Shown one piece after another: positions 1-11,659 of a stretch of 64,000 nt of DNA. The stretch's first letter is position 1, and every line of letters starts with the position of its first letter. Under the pieces are notes generated by a model that was not told the origin of the DNA, searched no databases, and worked only from the letters and a program-made list of their open reading frames with translations. The DNA lies in NCBI GenBank assembly GCA_026261815.1, contig JAMPIT010000174.1, forward strand, positions 7,502,001 to 7,566,000. The letters run 5' to 3'. Made by a program: the position numbers and the translations under genes. Source of the stretch: Monarcha castaneiventris obscurior (taxonomy: Eukaryota; Chordata; Aves; Passeriformes; Monarchidae).

Positions 1-3000
1 TTATGCTGTTCTTTAGCTTGTGTGGTATTACTTAACAATGTGTAAAGAAATGACTAGTGTGAGTGAAGCTAATACTGTGTTATTTAGTTTTTTGAATACC
101 ATTAGGGTGATGTAACTGCCTTTGATGTAGCATTTTGCACTTGTGCTGAGGTGAAAAGCATGGAGTGGGCAGAAGTGGTTGAAAGGCTTTGTATTCAGTT
201 GTGTGAGAAGTGCAATCAAAGTGCTAGTTAGTCTTACTATATCAAGTTAAAACACTAAAAACTGCAATGGGACACAGCTTAATTTTAATATCAGAAGAAC
301 AGGGAAAGAAAGCTAATTTTACTTTAAATAAATTAGATCACTAAGGAGGCTGCTTGGGAATTATTTAAAAAAAAGTAATCAGAGGAATTGGCATATTAAA
401 TTTTTCTGGGTCAGATTTGGGGAATGAAGTTTTAAACCAGGCATTAGGGCATTTAGTCATATTTGTGGGGACTTCCATGGAAATATAAACACGAAGCAAC
501 TATGAATACTTAGCTATTTATTCACACTGATGGGAGAAAAAAAAAATCTGACTTGTAAACAAAAACCATACAGTAGCTGATAGCAGGCTAAAACATGAGT
601 AATTAAAATGCTAAGTCAATGTGGATTATTCCAGCATGAGCCAGTGTGAATTTGCTTCATTATTTGAGTGCGCTGCTGCTGGTGATGAACTGAAATCAAG
701 ACCTTTGGTAATTTAATAAATCCATATAAGGAGATGAGTATGATTAGATTTATAATCTCAGTCTTGTACTGATTTTTAGCTACTTGCAGCAATGCATATA
801 TTTGAATCAAGTGTTCTTGAATCATTATTTGAAAGACATCCATAAACCAGGCAATTTTGTTTTGCATGAGACCTACATTTAATTTTGTTTTGATTCTACA
901 TGCTGCTCATTTTGATGTTACTTGTAGCACATTTGATCTTCTAAATTTAACAAACTGGTGTGTTTTGTAATAATTTATACTAGGTAAGTTCAAAGCCTTT
1001 AGCAAAGGTCACATAGGAATATAACCTCAGATTCATGAAAGCTTCAAGCTCCTCCTTTAAGTGACATGCCAGAGGTCACTTGGAAAAACATCTTTTAGGT
1101 AGACAAAGGAGACCTTTCATTCCCATCTCAGACATCAGCTGATGGGGCTCTCCAAACAAATTGTTTGTTTATGTGTATGTCATTTACAGTTATTAAATTA
1201 CCAAATGAAAGTTAAATACTGTCTTAGGCACTCAGAATATTTGTACAGTCAGATTCTCCATCAGAGCAGGAATTACTTGTCAGATCTAAAGCAGATCAAA
1301 AATAAGAGGGTGGGTTCAACACTTGTGATGTTTTAAACAGAAAAAATGTTATTTATTTTTTTATGCTTTCAAGTGATAGGTCTGCGTACTACAGAGTTTC
1401 CGAAGTAGAATTGTTTGTTAGACTTATTTGTGGATTGACAAAGCTTTTATTTATCTTTTGCTATACGTGTTTTAGAAATTATTTGCTCATTTTGCCTACT
1501 CTTGATAGTTAGAGGTGACTGGAGATGTTAGCTCTTCTATATAGCAATATTTTTACATGAACTGTATAAACCTGAAGCCCTAATACATCATAGGTGAAAG
1601 CAAACTTTTCCAGTGCCTTGATAAGAAAATAACTAACTAATAATAGCCTGTAAGTAAAGGGAAAAGATACATTTCTATAAATATTCTCAGGGTGTTTAAA
1701 TTTGGAGCAGTATTTGATTTTTAGTCTGCCTTGCAAGGGAAAAATTTTGATTTGAACCTCATTACTTCAAAGTTTTTATCTAAAGGATTTCCCTGCTGAC
1801 ACTGATTTCAGCTTTCAGAGCACAGGCCACTGATATAAGGAAGAGGCATTTGTACAGGGACTGCCAGGCAGGGTCATCCCAGAGCACAATGCACAGGGCT
1901 GCAGAGACACATTAAGCTATCATATTGTACATATGGTTTTTGTTCTTACCTTGAGAGTGATGTCTTTTTTTTGCTTCATTTTTTTTTCCTTTACCTGTAT
2001 TTAATTTTGCAGGAGTTTAAAGCTGATGTAGTGACTTACCTTTCAGATAATGGGAAGCTCTGTAATTGTTTTCTGTAAATAATACTGAACATTGTGATAG
2101 CTCACCATATGCCAGCTCTCCAACAGAGAAAAATACTTTGCGTTCTCTAAAATTGCCCTCTTAGTAGGTTTTATATTCTTTCATTTGCCTCCTTCTTGAA
2201 AGAAATTATGGGTTGAGGGCTCTTGAAGCCCTGTTGGACATTTCTCACTCAGGATAACTCATGAACTCCCTCATCAGTATCAGCAGTTCTGAATTTTGAG
2301 ATGTGCCCTTCCCACAGGAAAAAAATACCTCAAGCACAAACCCAAGTCTGGGGATTGCTTGTGATACCTTAGTTGAAAGAGAATGACAATTATTCTATAT
2401 TATTGTATTCTTTGACTGTAATGATAAAATATACAATAGTCAATTTATTGGTAAGTAATTACAGGAAGTATTGCTTTGAAAATGAATTCCCTTAAATGTG
2501 GCCTTCCATGCTTTGGTTGATGATCTACAAATATTAAAGCATTATCCTGCGAAACCCTGTCTCACTAGGTTTCAGAAGTTATGTTTCTGCCTTTTTACTT
2601 ACCTTCTCTATTTTTAATGGGATATAGATTAAATACACTGGTCTGTTAAGACCTCATTGAAGAGGCAGGACCTTCTCAGATTCAGGGTTGTATGCAGACT
2701 ACACGTGAATGTAAAGCCATTAGAATCTACATAAACCTTTTGACATAAATGTTGCATATGTCCCTAATACTGATATCTCTGACAGCTGCACTGAAGACTC
2801 AGTGGTTTGAGTAATTTCATTCTATGTCATTTTTCTCCCTTCTAGATCTATTCTCATTGAACTTGTTTTAATTTATTGTCTTGATGGTAGAAAAGCAAGG
2901 ACCTTGAACTGGTTTGTTCTGTTGATACACACTCATCCATGTGTTGATGACACTTACAACTTGAAATCTTCAGGGGCTCTTCTCAGTGAGCAGGTAGTGC

Positions 3001-4190
3001 TTATGACAGTGACAATGCTATGAGATAGTTACATTTAATTAGCATAATTTGACTTAAAATAGGACTTTCTGCTCAAGAATGAGAAGAGAAGCAATCAACA
3101 GACAAAAAGGGTTTTGATCTTCGTTTATTAACTGGTATCTTTTTCTAGAAAATCATCAGGTGTATGAACTTTGATTTTTTTTTTTTTTTTTTGATAGATG
3201 TAGTTAAAGTTGTTTAACCTTTCTCCTGCATGATTTGGCAAGCCACATACAGTTAGAAATTCTGCAAGCCAAATTTGTCCTTGAAGCGATGCTTAGCACC
3301 CTCTTAGACAGAGGAGTTTATTTTAACATTGGATGTTGAGAGTAGATTCGGAGTGAAGGTTGGAGTGGGTGAAGGCTACTTTGATCTCTGTAGGTATTGA
3401 AGAATCTGGGAAGGAGACCCGTGATCATCTTTTGGAGAACTAGGTGAATAATTTAGCATCTTTTGTGGTTTGGGTTCAGCTGTACAAAGGAAATGTTGAC
3501 TGGTCATGTGGCTGTTGATAATTGCTAGCAGTCAGTGACACTGTGCAGTTGCCTAGTTCATGATAAAGAAATGTGTGATTCAAGGAAACCATTAGACTAT
3601 AAATGAATGATAGCAGTTTCTCCATATTGCTGCATACTTAGAGGCAAAACGTAGATATACATAGTGTTAAATGTATACACTGTTTTTTTAAAGGCTAAAT
3701 AATACTGAGATGTCCTACTATTCAGGCATGTCATTAAGTGAATACAGAATTCAGCAGAGATTTAAAGAAATGCACATTTATTTAAGAAATCAATGTAGTT
3801 TTGTCATCTAGTGAAGTCATAAAACCAAAAACAGAAAGGTATTTTAAAGTACATGGTTCTAGAAGACACAGTCATTTCATTCATAGTATTTTCATATTCC
3901 TGCTCTCAGAGGCATTGCAGCAAGATTATTACCAATCCCTTCTCCGTCAAATTTTGCATAACATTAATTCCATATGTTAAAGAACACTGTGCTGCTAAAC
4001 ATACCATATTGCAGATGAAATTGTGTTAGACTGCCAGTTCATTCCATGTGAAGCTAATATGGAATCATGAAAGCTCTTAAAAGAATTAAGAAAAAGCCCA
4101 AAACCCCTGAAAAACCCCTGGAGTGTGTGATGATGTGCTGCGACTTAAGATACAAAATGCGAAAGAGCATCTTAATTGAGGCTGGGAGCA
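1..4190. other. Non-coding flank upstream of SRPK2
   Basis: AT-rich vertebrate non-coding DNA. No open frame here has protein-like composition or splice signals that I can defend. A short stretch at about 1,860-1,910 vaguely resembles a minus-strand CR1 remnant, but it is too short and diverged to call. This is either intergenic DNA or an upstream intron if SRPK2 also uses a more distal promoter. In mammals a second SRPK2 N-terminus, related to that of SRPK1, comes from another first exon, which I did not find here. Confidence 0.6.
3175..3192. repeat. Poly-T tract (18 T)
   Basis: An uninterrupted run of 18 T. It could be the poly-A tail of a retroposed sequence on the minus strand, but no recognisable element body adjoins it. 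Confidence 0.9.
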
Positions 4191-4201
4191 GTAAAGTATA
4201 T

Positions 4202-4660
4202 CTATATGCTAAAAGGTAGCTTTTCAAGTGGGTAGAATTTATGTGAGAGAGGAAATATGTATGCCTTATCTACCAACTTGATCACTGCAGGATCATCCCC
4301 TTGAGTCCTTCCAAGAAGCATGCACAATGAATTATCTTTTTTATTTTGACTGAAGTATCCTTTCAAGATTTCTTCATCAACATTTGCTGTTAAGCTGATC
4401 CTGATTATTTTTTCCCCTATTATCTGCACTTGCCCGCTGTGTTCCTCCCTCATGTGCAAATCTGATTGCATCATCTGTCTCTTCATATCTGTCAGCATTG
4501 TAAGCCTTGCCCACTCATTCCTTATCTCCTGTAAATGCTCCATTCTTCTTCCCATGGTGTTCCTGTTCTATAAATGCCCTTCATCACCAGAATTTGTAGC
4601 TGCTGCACTCATCTTTTTCAACATCCTTAGCCATTTCTGCCGTCATAGCTATAAGGAGTT
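4202..4660 (-). pseudogene. Unrecognised coding-like segment, possibly a decayed retrocopy
   Basis: I do not recognise this sequence. On the minus strand a 117-codon frame runs from an ATG at about 4,555 down to a stop at 4,202. Its translation is rich in Glu, Lys, Arg, Gln and Met, low in Cys, and looks like a soluble helical protein, unlike the hydrophobic or Cys-rich chance frames elsewhere in the window. Upstream, the same frame is open but crosses a TAG four codons before the ATG. A further Glu/Lys-rich stretch starting near 4,650 joins only through a one-base shift at a run of A. One stop and one apparent frameshift in an otherwise coding-like stretch would fit an old processed gene copy. 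No poly-A tail, target duplication or splice sites were identified. Chance composition remains a real alternative. Confidence 0.2.
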
Positions 4661-4679
4661 GAGGGGATGATGGATATGG

Positions 4680-7600
4680 TTGGCAATTGCATTACTCTAA
4701 TGATAAATGTAGATGCACTTACAAATGCTTTTATCTCACCATGCTTGCCTTCTCTTCCCCCATGGTATGCTCCTTGTATTCTTAGCCCGTAAGCTCTTCA
4801 TTCAGGGAAGCAGTCTTGTCTCTGGGTTTTTATGTGGAAAAGTATATTCTAACCCTAACTGAGGGTAATGTAATGTAAACTCTGTATAAGAATACTTCAT
4901 TATTATGTAAGATGTTTTGGCTGGTGTAAACGGGATCCTCCGTGTTTGCTGTGAATTGTGTCTGATGGCAGTGTTGGAGCTAGAATATGAAAAACTGGAG
5001 TCTTAGTAGGCTTTAAAGTCTGTCACAAATGCTCCATGGCTATAATGCTGAAGGAGATAAAAATAAGGACTTAGCATGAAAATGTATCTTAAAAAGGCTT
5101 TAGTACTATAATGTAGGTAATTATTTGGAGCGTGCTTATCCTAGAATTTCTTTGCGAAGGTACAGAAAGTACTTACTGATGTGCAAAGAAAAAGAAAGTG
5201 ATTTTAATTGGAAGGTAGCATAATAGTCCTCAATAGGGAAACATCTCTGGCATCTCCCTGACAGTTGACGCTCTCCACAATCACTGGAAAAATGTGCATT
5301 TTGGATTTTGAACCAATTTACACTACAGTGTTGTGTCAATAAAACACAAATGTATCCTGGTACTTATTGGTCATGGTGGTGGTTTTTTGAGGAACTGTGT
5401 GCAGTACAGCTGTCTCTGAGATGAAAGGAAAGTGGTGCTTCAAGAGCATCATCAGTGCCAACTGTCCTCTGCAGCGTTTTGCTTACAAAGAGAGAGAAGG
5501 CAGTATTATTATCAGTCTGCCTTGGGGAATGCCGCAGGAAAAAGATGAGTAATGATCTTTTTTTTTAAACAGTAAAGCAAACTGCAAAGGAACGGGGATT
5601 ACTAGAGGGATTTAAACATGGACTGTAATAAAATATTGATTTCAATGCCTTTTCCTCTCTGCCACACTAAGGAAAATTTTCATTGTACTTTGTCAAAATG
5701 GATCTTTCAGGGCAGAACTCAGGTCAGTGTTAAACATGTCCTCCTCTTCCAGAGAGCCAGTCTAGCTCTGTGGGTATAGCAAGACTGAAATGGTTCTTGT
5801 CTCAGCATTGGAAACCTGTGGTGAAACCTGCTGTGAGCTCTACAAACATGGAAAACACCGAACTGACCGACAGGGTCAGGTGAATTGAAGTGAATATTAT
5901 GTGATCAGGAGCAGTATTTTCAGGTAGCTGTGGGATATATAGCTTTGTGTTTGAAAATGGAAAACACAGCTATTCACCATGCTTGTTTGCCTCATTCATA
6001 CATAACAATTTACATATTCTTTTCATATTCAGTAGAAGGTTGCTGCTTTTTGAGTCAGTCACAACAATGCCACCACATAACGAAGCTATTTGAGAAAATG
6101 AACAATATAAAGGAGACTAGTAGTTTCAAACATGTTTTCTCTGAGCACATTCTCTCTGGGCAGATCTTAAGAGGTTAACACACAGCTTAAAATATATAGA
6201 TAGTCTATTTGGTATACAAAAATAGTCTTAAGGACGAGGCAAAGAAAAGAGGAGTCCATGACATGATTCAAGACCACGTACTCACAATGAAGTAAGGAAA
6301 GAATGAAGTAAGGAAAGGAGTAAAGGCCTGCCAGAGGGCTTAAACTGGGATTGTGACTAATGATACCACTTGTGAGTAAATACATGCAGATCACAGGTTT
6401 ACTTTTGGCATGTGTTAGCAGCTAATGATATGCAGGATTTTATCTCTGCTAGTAACCCCCCAAGTGCAGTAACATTTCACTCTCATACTTGTGCCAGTTT
6501 GAGCATCGCCAAAACCTCCTTCACTGGCAGAGGGACAAATCTTGGCTGGAAAGTTTGAAAGACTTACAGCAAAATTTGTGAAATTAGCAGCAGTCTTAAA
6601 TATTTGATTGTTGTGGCTGTCCAAGGGCAAGAGGGAGGAGGCAAACGTAGGCTCTGCCCCAGTGGTGCATACACCAGTGCTGTACAAGGAGGGCCAAATG
6701 GTCAAGTCAGGCCTTTCTGGCATTTTGTAATGACTTAAATAACTTGCGATGACTAAAATCCCACACCTGTGTGAATCCTCTGCTCTTTCAGGCTGTTTTG
6801 CAAAACTCTGATGTCCCCATCTCAGAGGAGAAGTTAAAAAAAACAAAAACAGAAAAAGAGGGAAACAAAATCATCCAGTTATCCTCCAGCTGACTAATTT
6901 TTGTGGGTGCTGTGCCAGAAATGCACAGAAAGTAGTTAGAGTATGGTTCTATTTTGTGTGTGTTTTTAAACTCTGATTATCTCATGCAACTGTTCTTGCT
7001 TGGACACTCAGTATGTGTATACTGTTATCAGGAGTGTAATGGAGAGGTAATTTAAGCTGCTGTGGCACCAATCTGTATGCATGGCAGTATCAAGGCATGA
7101 GCCAACCTGTGCCATCTCTAGACGGCCTCTCATTAGCTTCTTGAAAGATATTTCAGTGATCTGACACTGCAGGTTAATTGGCAGAATAAAATCATTTATA
7201 CTTTGTGACATGGTTTAAATAAAAGCTAGCTACAATTTAGGTGATATTTTCACTTTAATAATCGCACTCTTGGTTTGAATTCTAACCGTATCTTTATATT
7301 TTAAAATGTTGCATTATTTATTTTAATATAAACATTTATTATAAAAGTGATAAGTCAGAACAACAAAAACACTACATGTCAGCACTCTGGGATAGATTTT
7401 GCTACACAGCAAAAGATGACATCTTTGTTGATTGACCTATTTCTCTTTTGCTTGTTACTTGGACTGTGGAAGATTCAATTTTGTTCTATCATTCCGCTGC
7501 CTTCTAGTAGATTTATTAAAATCTTAGTTCAGTGAATGGTTACAGGATTAGGTCTTCTATTGTTTAACTGTTCTGTTCAGATGCCTTGCAACTGATGTTT

Positions 7601-8880
7601 ACTAAAATGTGCCCTTTTATACGATACTTTAGTCTTTCTGATGAGGATTCTGTTCCTTGAACTTGCTGTGTGTCTAAAACCTTCTCTTCTGTCAGGACTT
7701 CACATGCTCATATGTGAACAGATAGCGTGGTATTAGCTTCAAAGTTAAAAAAAAAATGAAGTGCACAACTGAGTCAAAAAGGGTCAGTAATGATGGCTGT
7801 AACTATGGCAGTATCCAGAGTTTTTCAGAGCCTGGCCCTGGCTGCAGAACACAGACTGGGGCCCTACCTGTTCTGGAGCACTCATGCTCTGGAAACAACA
7901 CAGTGGCTACACTGATGATTCTGTTGTGCTGCCAACAGTAGCAATATATTTATCCCCCATGAAGTTTTAAATTTTCTAGGACAGTAAATAAAAATACTGA
8001 TTCTACAATCGCCTTTACTCTACCCATCACAGGTTTTAAAAATTTGGCTTGGTGACCAGAAGTTTCATATGAATAGGGATTAGGGGCATTATAGGTCTGA
8101 AAATGTTCTTACAGTCCTGTATGTGTCTCTTAATCCACAAATATATCTGCTTAGATTTATCCCATTTAACTTTATCAGCCTGAGTGCATTTCTATCAGTA
8201 TTTCAATTTCCCTGTGCTGTTGTGTACTTCTTTGCCTATCTTGCCATAGTACTTAAAAAAAAATATCCCTTTTGTTACTTTGCATAAATGTAAGAATGAT
8301 GATAACGAAATACAACAGGAATTTCTTTGGTTTTTCCTGTCTGCTTTTTAAAAATTACTTTTCTCAGCCAACATGCATATTCACTCTTCTTACAGTTTTC
8401 TTTGAACTTTTATGAGCACTCAATTTTTTCTCCACTGATACTCTCCCTGGTTAGTTGTGCCTATCCTGTCTTCAAACTTTGTCATATCCACATTATTTTC
8501 TTTTTCAATGAAGATGAAATGCTAATGTGATTGATGACTTGCGTCTGTATAAGGGGATTTATGTGCTAATAGAGGTATATTAGTCCCTGTTCTAATCTTT
8601 ATCATGTGGATTGCAGTGAATAACAGTAATTTAAAAAATTGAACAGCTGAGTGACTCTGCTGTTCAACAAACTAAAAAACCATCCAAGCCTTAGCCTTCT
8701 TTCCCTGTTTATACCTTATAGAAGGAAAGTGAGTTGTTGTCGTTAATACACAAAGATGGGTGACGTTAAGGATATTCTAATCCCACGTTAAATGAAAACA
8801 GAAGTTGGTAACTAAATGGGTGAAGATTATGTGAATTGCTACAACTACCTAAATCTGTATAGCAGTGGTGGGATCCATTT
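4680..8880. other. Non-coding flank, nothing recognised
   Basis: AT-rich sequence without a supported gene. The longest open frame, 143 codons on the minus strand at 6,415-6,846, has no family resemblance and no flanking splice sites, and I consider it chance. A slightly GC-richer patch lies at about 7,756-7,940 with nothing recognisable in it. Confidence 0.55.
6286..6317. repeat. Perfect 16-bp tandem duplication
   Basis: The unit AATGAAGTAAGGAAAG occurs twice, head to tail, with no mismatch. It is a small, probably recent, replication-slippage duplication. Confidence 0.95.
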
Positions 8881-8886
8881 GATCTC

Positions 8887-8917
8887 ATGTGGATGTCTTC
8901 AGTGTAGGCATCCACAT
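8887..8917. repeat. Short inverted repeat (hairpin)
   Basis: Arms ATGTGGATG (8,887-8,895) and CATCCACAT (8,909-8,917) are perfectly complementary around a 13-nt loop. No known RNA or regulatory family is recognised, and it may be chance. Confidence 0.7.
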
Positions 8918-9129
8918 CCAGCCTGGTTATACAGATGTCTTTACTGTCAGTGGAGAGATGCTGGTGCTTGGGGGAAGTCAGTCTGTTTGGGATTAGATGA
9001 ACCAAGTAATGTGTTGAACTCTGTCCTGAGCTTGCAGTTTCCCTGCCTATGGCAAAAGGAGCGTGGTCACTCAGATGAAGACACTAATAGCAGAATTAGT
9101 TCAATCTGTCTGAAAGTCAGTGGCTGAGA

Positions 9130-11280
9130 ATTGTCATTATGCCTGTTCAGTCAGTGGAGTAAGTAGAACTGTAGGAAAGCCATTTTTTCTCTCTTAAAAA
9201 TAATGCTGATATCCTCAATGATCTTGATAGTATGCTAGGGATTCATACACCTACAACTGCTGGGTTTAGTAGCTTTGGCAACTGTTCCAGCTATATTTTT
9301 AAGAGGATCTTTGGACATAGCCAACCGTAATGTAAAATAATTTAATTTACACTTCTTCTGGATCTGGCCTTTTCTTTATCTGGTACCCTTATGTGCTTTC
9401 TCAAGTATATTAACAGAGGAATGAAATAATTGTAATAATTCTCCTAGAGGGATAAAGTCTGAATATTTTATCACTTTCAATCACTTTTCCTAGTGATATT
9501 TCTAAGAAAAAATAAACCAGGGCAATGTTGAGTCTTGTCTTTTTTTTTTAATCTTGTTGAAGAAGTGGTTTGCTGACTCATTTTGTTTGGAAGTTTTTCC
9601 AACTTTAACATAGCAATTTGGGGTGTTCCATATTTAAAAAATAAAAAAAGCAAGCTCTTTTCCCTAGTCTTCTATATAATAAGCATGAAGAATAACTAAT
9701 CAAAACTCTGAAGAAGATCCAATTTTTAAATTTATGTTTTACTTCTTGTTTCCATGATGTTATTGTACTGCCTTATTCACAATGGGGAAAAGCTGGATTT
9801 CTAATGTAAAAAAGCACATGCTGCAGGTTCGCTAAATACACTTTGTACTCTCTTAAAGTCAGGTTAAATTGTACTCAAGAAACCATATTTTCCAGTGTAT
9901 AGAAATCTCCAAAACATGGTTTTAAATGTAAGGTGGTTGGTGCAACTTGCAGATCTGCCATTTCCTCAGCTGCTCTTGCCATTGCTTAGTTGCTTGTTTG
10001 AGTAGAAGCAGCAGTGCAGGCATGGAGGGAGAGTAGTAATGTCCTTACTGTCATGTCCTTTTGGGGGGAAAGCAAGTGTTACTTTCCAGTACATATTCTG
10101 GGGTATTGTGTAGACTCTGCACAGAAAAGCACACATCAGTCTTCCTTAAAATATTCAAAATGCTGTTGTTATCCTCCTTAACAACCTTGTATCAACTCAC
10201 TTAAGTTGAACACATTTGCTGCATTTAGTGTTTTCCCTTGTAAGTTTTAGTCCTCATCTTTTTTTAGTTTGCTTTTCTTCCTACACTCTCCTGAGCCTTC
10301 TCATCCTTCTTTGTCTATTGTCTTCAGCTGTCTGTTTTCACCTTGGCAACATACCTTTTCTCTGTCAATGTTCCTTCTCTTTCTTCTAGAAGTTTTGCTG
10401 TATTTTCCTCCTGCTTAATTTTTCTCTGCTTTTAGTGATTTCTGCCATTTTATTTTACTCCCTGTGTTTCCCAATAGTCTTTGTACTCTTTTTAATTTCT
10501 TTTCCTTCATATAGTTACTAATTAACATTTGAAGCTATATTGGTGATTCTTGTAACTTAACACACATTGTGTTATCACATTGTTTAGAATCAATTTGTTA
10601 GATGGTCTCTTCTTCTGATGCTTATTCATAGTTTCTCATTATGGGTGTTTAATACCAGGAGCAAATAAAGATGATATAAATGTATTCACATTCCATGTTT
10701 CCCAGTGGTAGGGGGAAGTAGTAGTGGCATTTAAAAATACATAATCTTTGAAGCATGTTTCCTTCCTTGTATGGGAGCCAGGATGATCATTGGTGAGGTT
10801 TGTCTGGACTAGACTTGCCAGTCCTGTTGAAACTTGAGTGATCTGATTTTCATGCATGTATCTTCTGTGACTGTAAACTTAGATACTTTAGGGAATGGTG
10901 AATAGGATAGTGAAACTGGAAGAGAATTCAGATAATACAAATTTCCACGCTATTTCATCAGGTATTTTTATTTTATTTAACAGAGTTTTCAGTTTGTTCC
11001 TCTGTGTTTATATAAAGGGAAATGCTCTAAGGATGCACCCTTGCTCTGAGTTCTCAGCAAAACCTACAATAGTAGGTAGGTAGAGTGTTACCTGCCATTC
11101 TGTCTTCCCATTTTCTTTTTCTTTTTGATGTCTTTGTGATTATCTGTATTGGTCAGTTTCTAATCAGTTCCTTTTAGTTCGATAGGGTTTTGTTTTTATG
11201 GAAGATGTAACTGACAGTGTTGGCAGCCCATTCAACGTTGTATATTGTTTAAACATTGCTCTAACAACTGCCAAACTTAG
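9130..11280. other. Non-coding flank with a pyrimidine-rich tract
   Basis: No gene supported. From about 10,240 to 10,520 the + strand is strongly pyrimidine-biased, made of CT-rich runs broken by short AG-containing words. Such a tract can resemble a splice-acceptor region, but no exon follows it convincingly. The rest is ordinary AT-rich DNA. Confidence 0.55.
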
Positions 11281-11289
11281 GACTGTGTT

Positions 11290-11650
11290 GTTGAAAACCT
11301 GTCTTGCCACCAGTGAAGTCTCTGCCTCGTGTGCAGGGAAAGAGGTGCACAAGTCCTGAGTCCTGGTTTGAAGATGCCATCAGCTGGGTATGGGCACGTG
11401 GCAGTGATGCCATTTGCTGGCTCATTCACAGCAGCCACCAGCGCTGGGAGCAGGAGTGGAGCGGCTGGGGGTGCAGGGAGGCAAAGGCTGGGTGATGTCC
11501 TTCTGCACCTCCAGCAGCATCGCTCAATAAAATCTGCTTCCTGCAGTCTAGGAGAAGATGGGAGGTACCAGAGGGCCATGACATCACCACACATTTGCAG
11601 AGTGGAGGGTGATTTCTCGCCACCTACATCACTGTGTCTTCACTACAGAA
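11290..11650. other. GC-rich island in AT-rich DNA, identity unknown
   Basis: This 360-bp block is clearly richer in G and C than its surroundings. It keeps several overlapping open frames on both strands, as expected when stop codons are depleted by composition. It includes an AATAAA at about 11,526. None of the translations resembles a known protein. It could be an old repeat, a regulatory element or an unannotated non-coding exon. Confidence 0.4.
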
Positions 11651-11659
11651 GAAACTATT

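Noticed and set aside
1860..1910. Short CR1-like match on the minus strand
   Set aside because: About 45 bp with several mismatches and no adjoining CR1 sequence, so it is not distinguishable from chance.
6415..6846. 143-codon open frame on the minus strand
   Set aside because: Not recognised, no splice or promoter context, and composition typical of chance frames. Neighbouring frames on the + strand are equally unconvincing.
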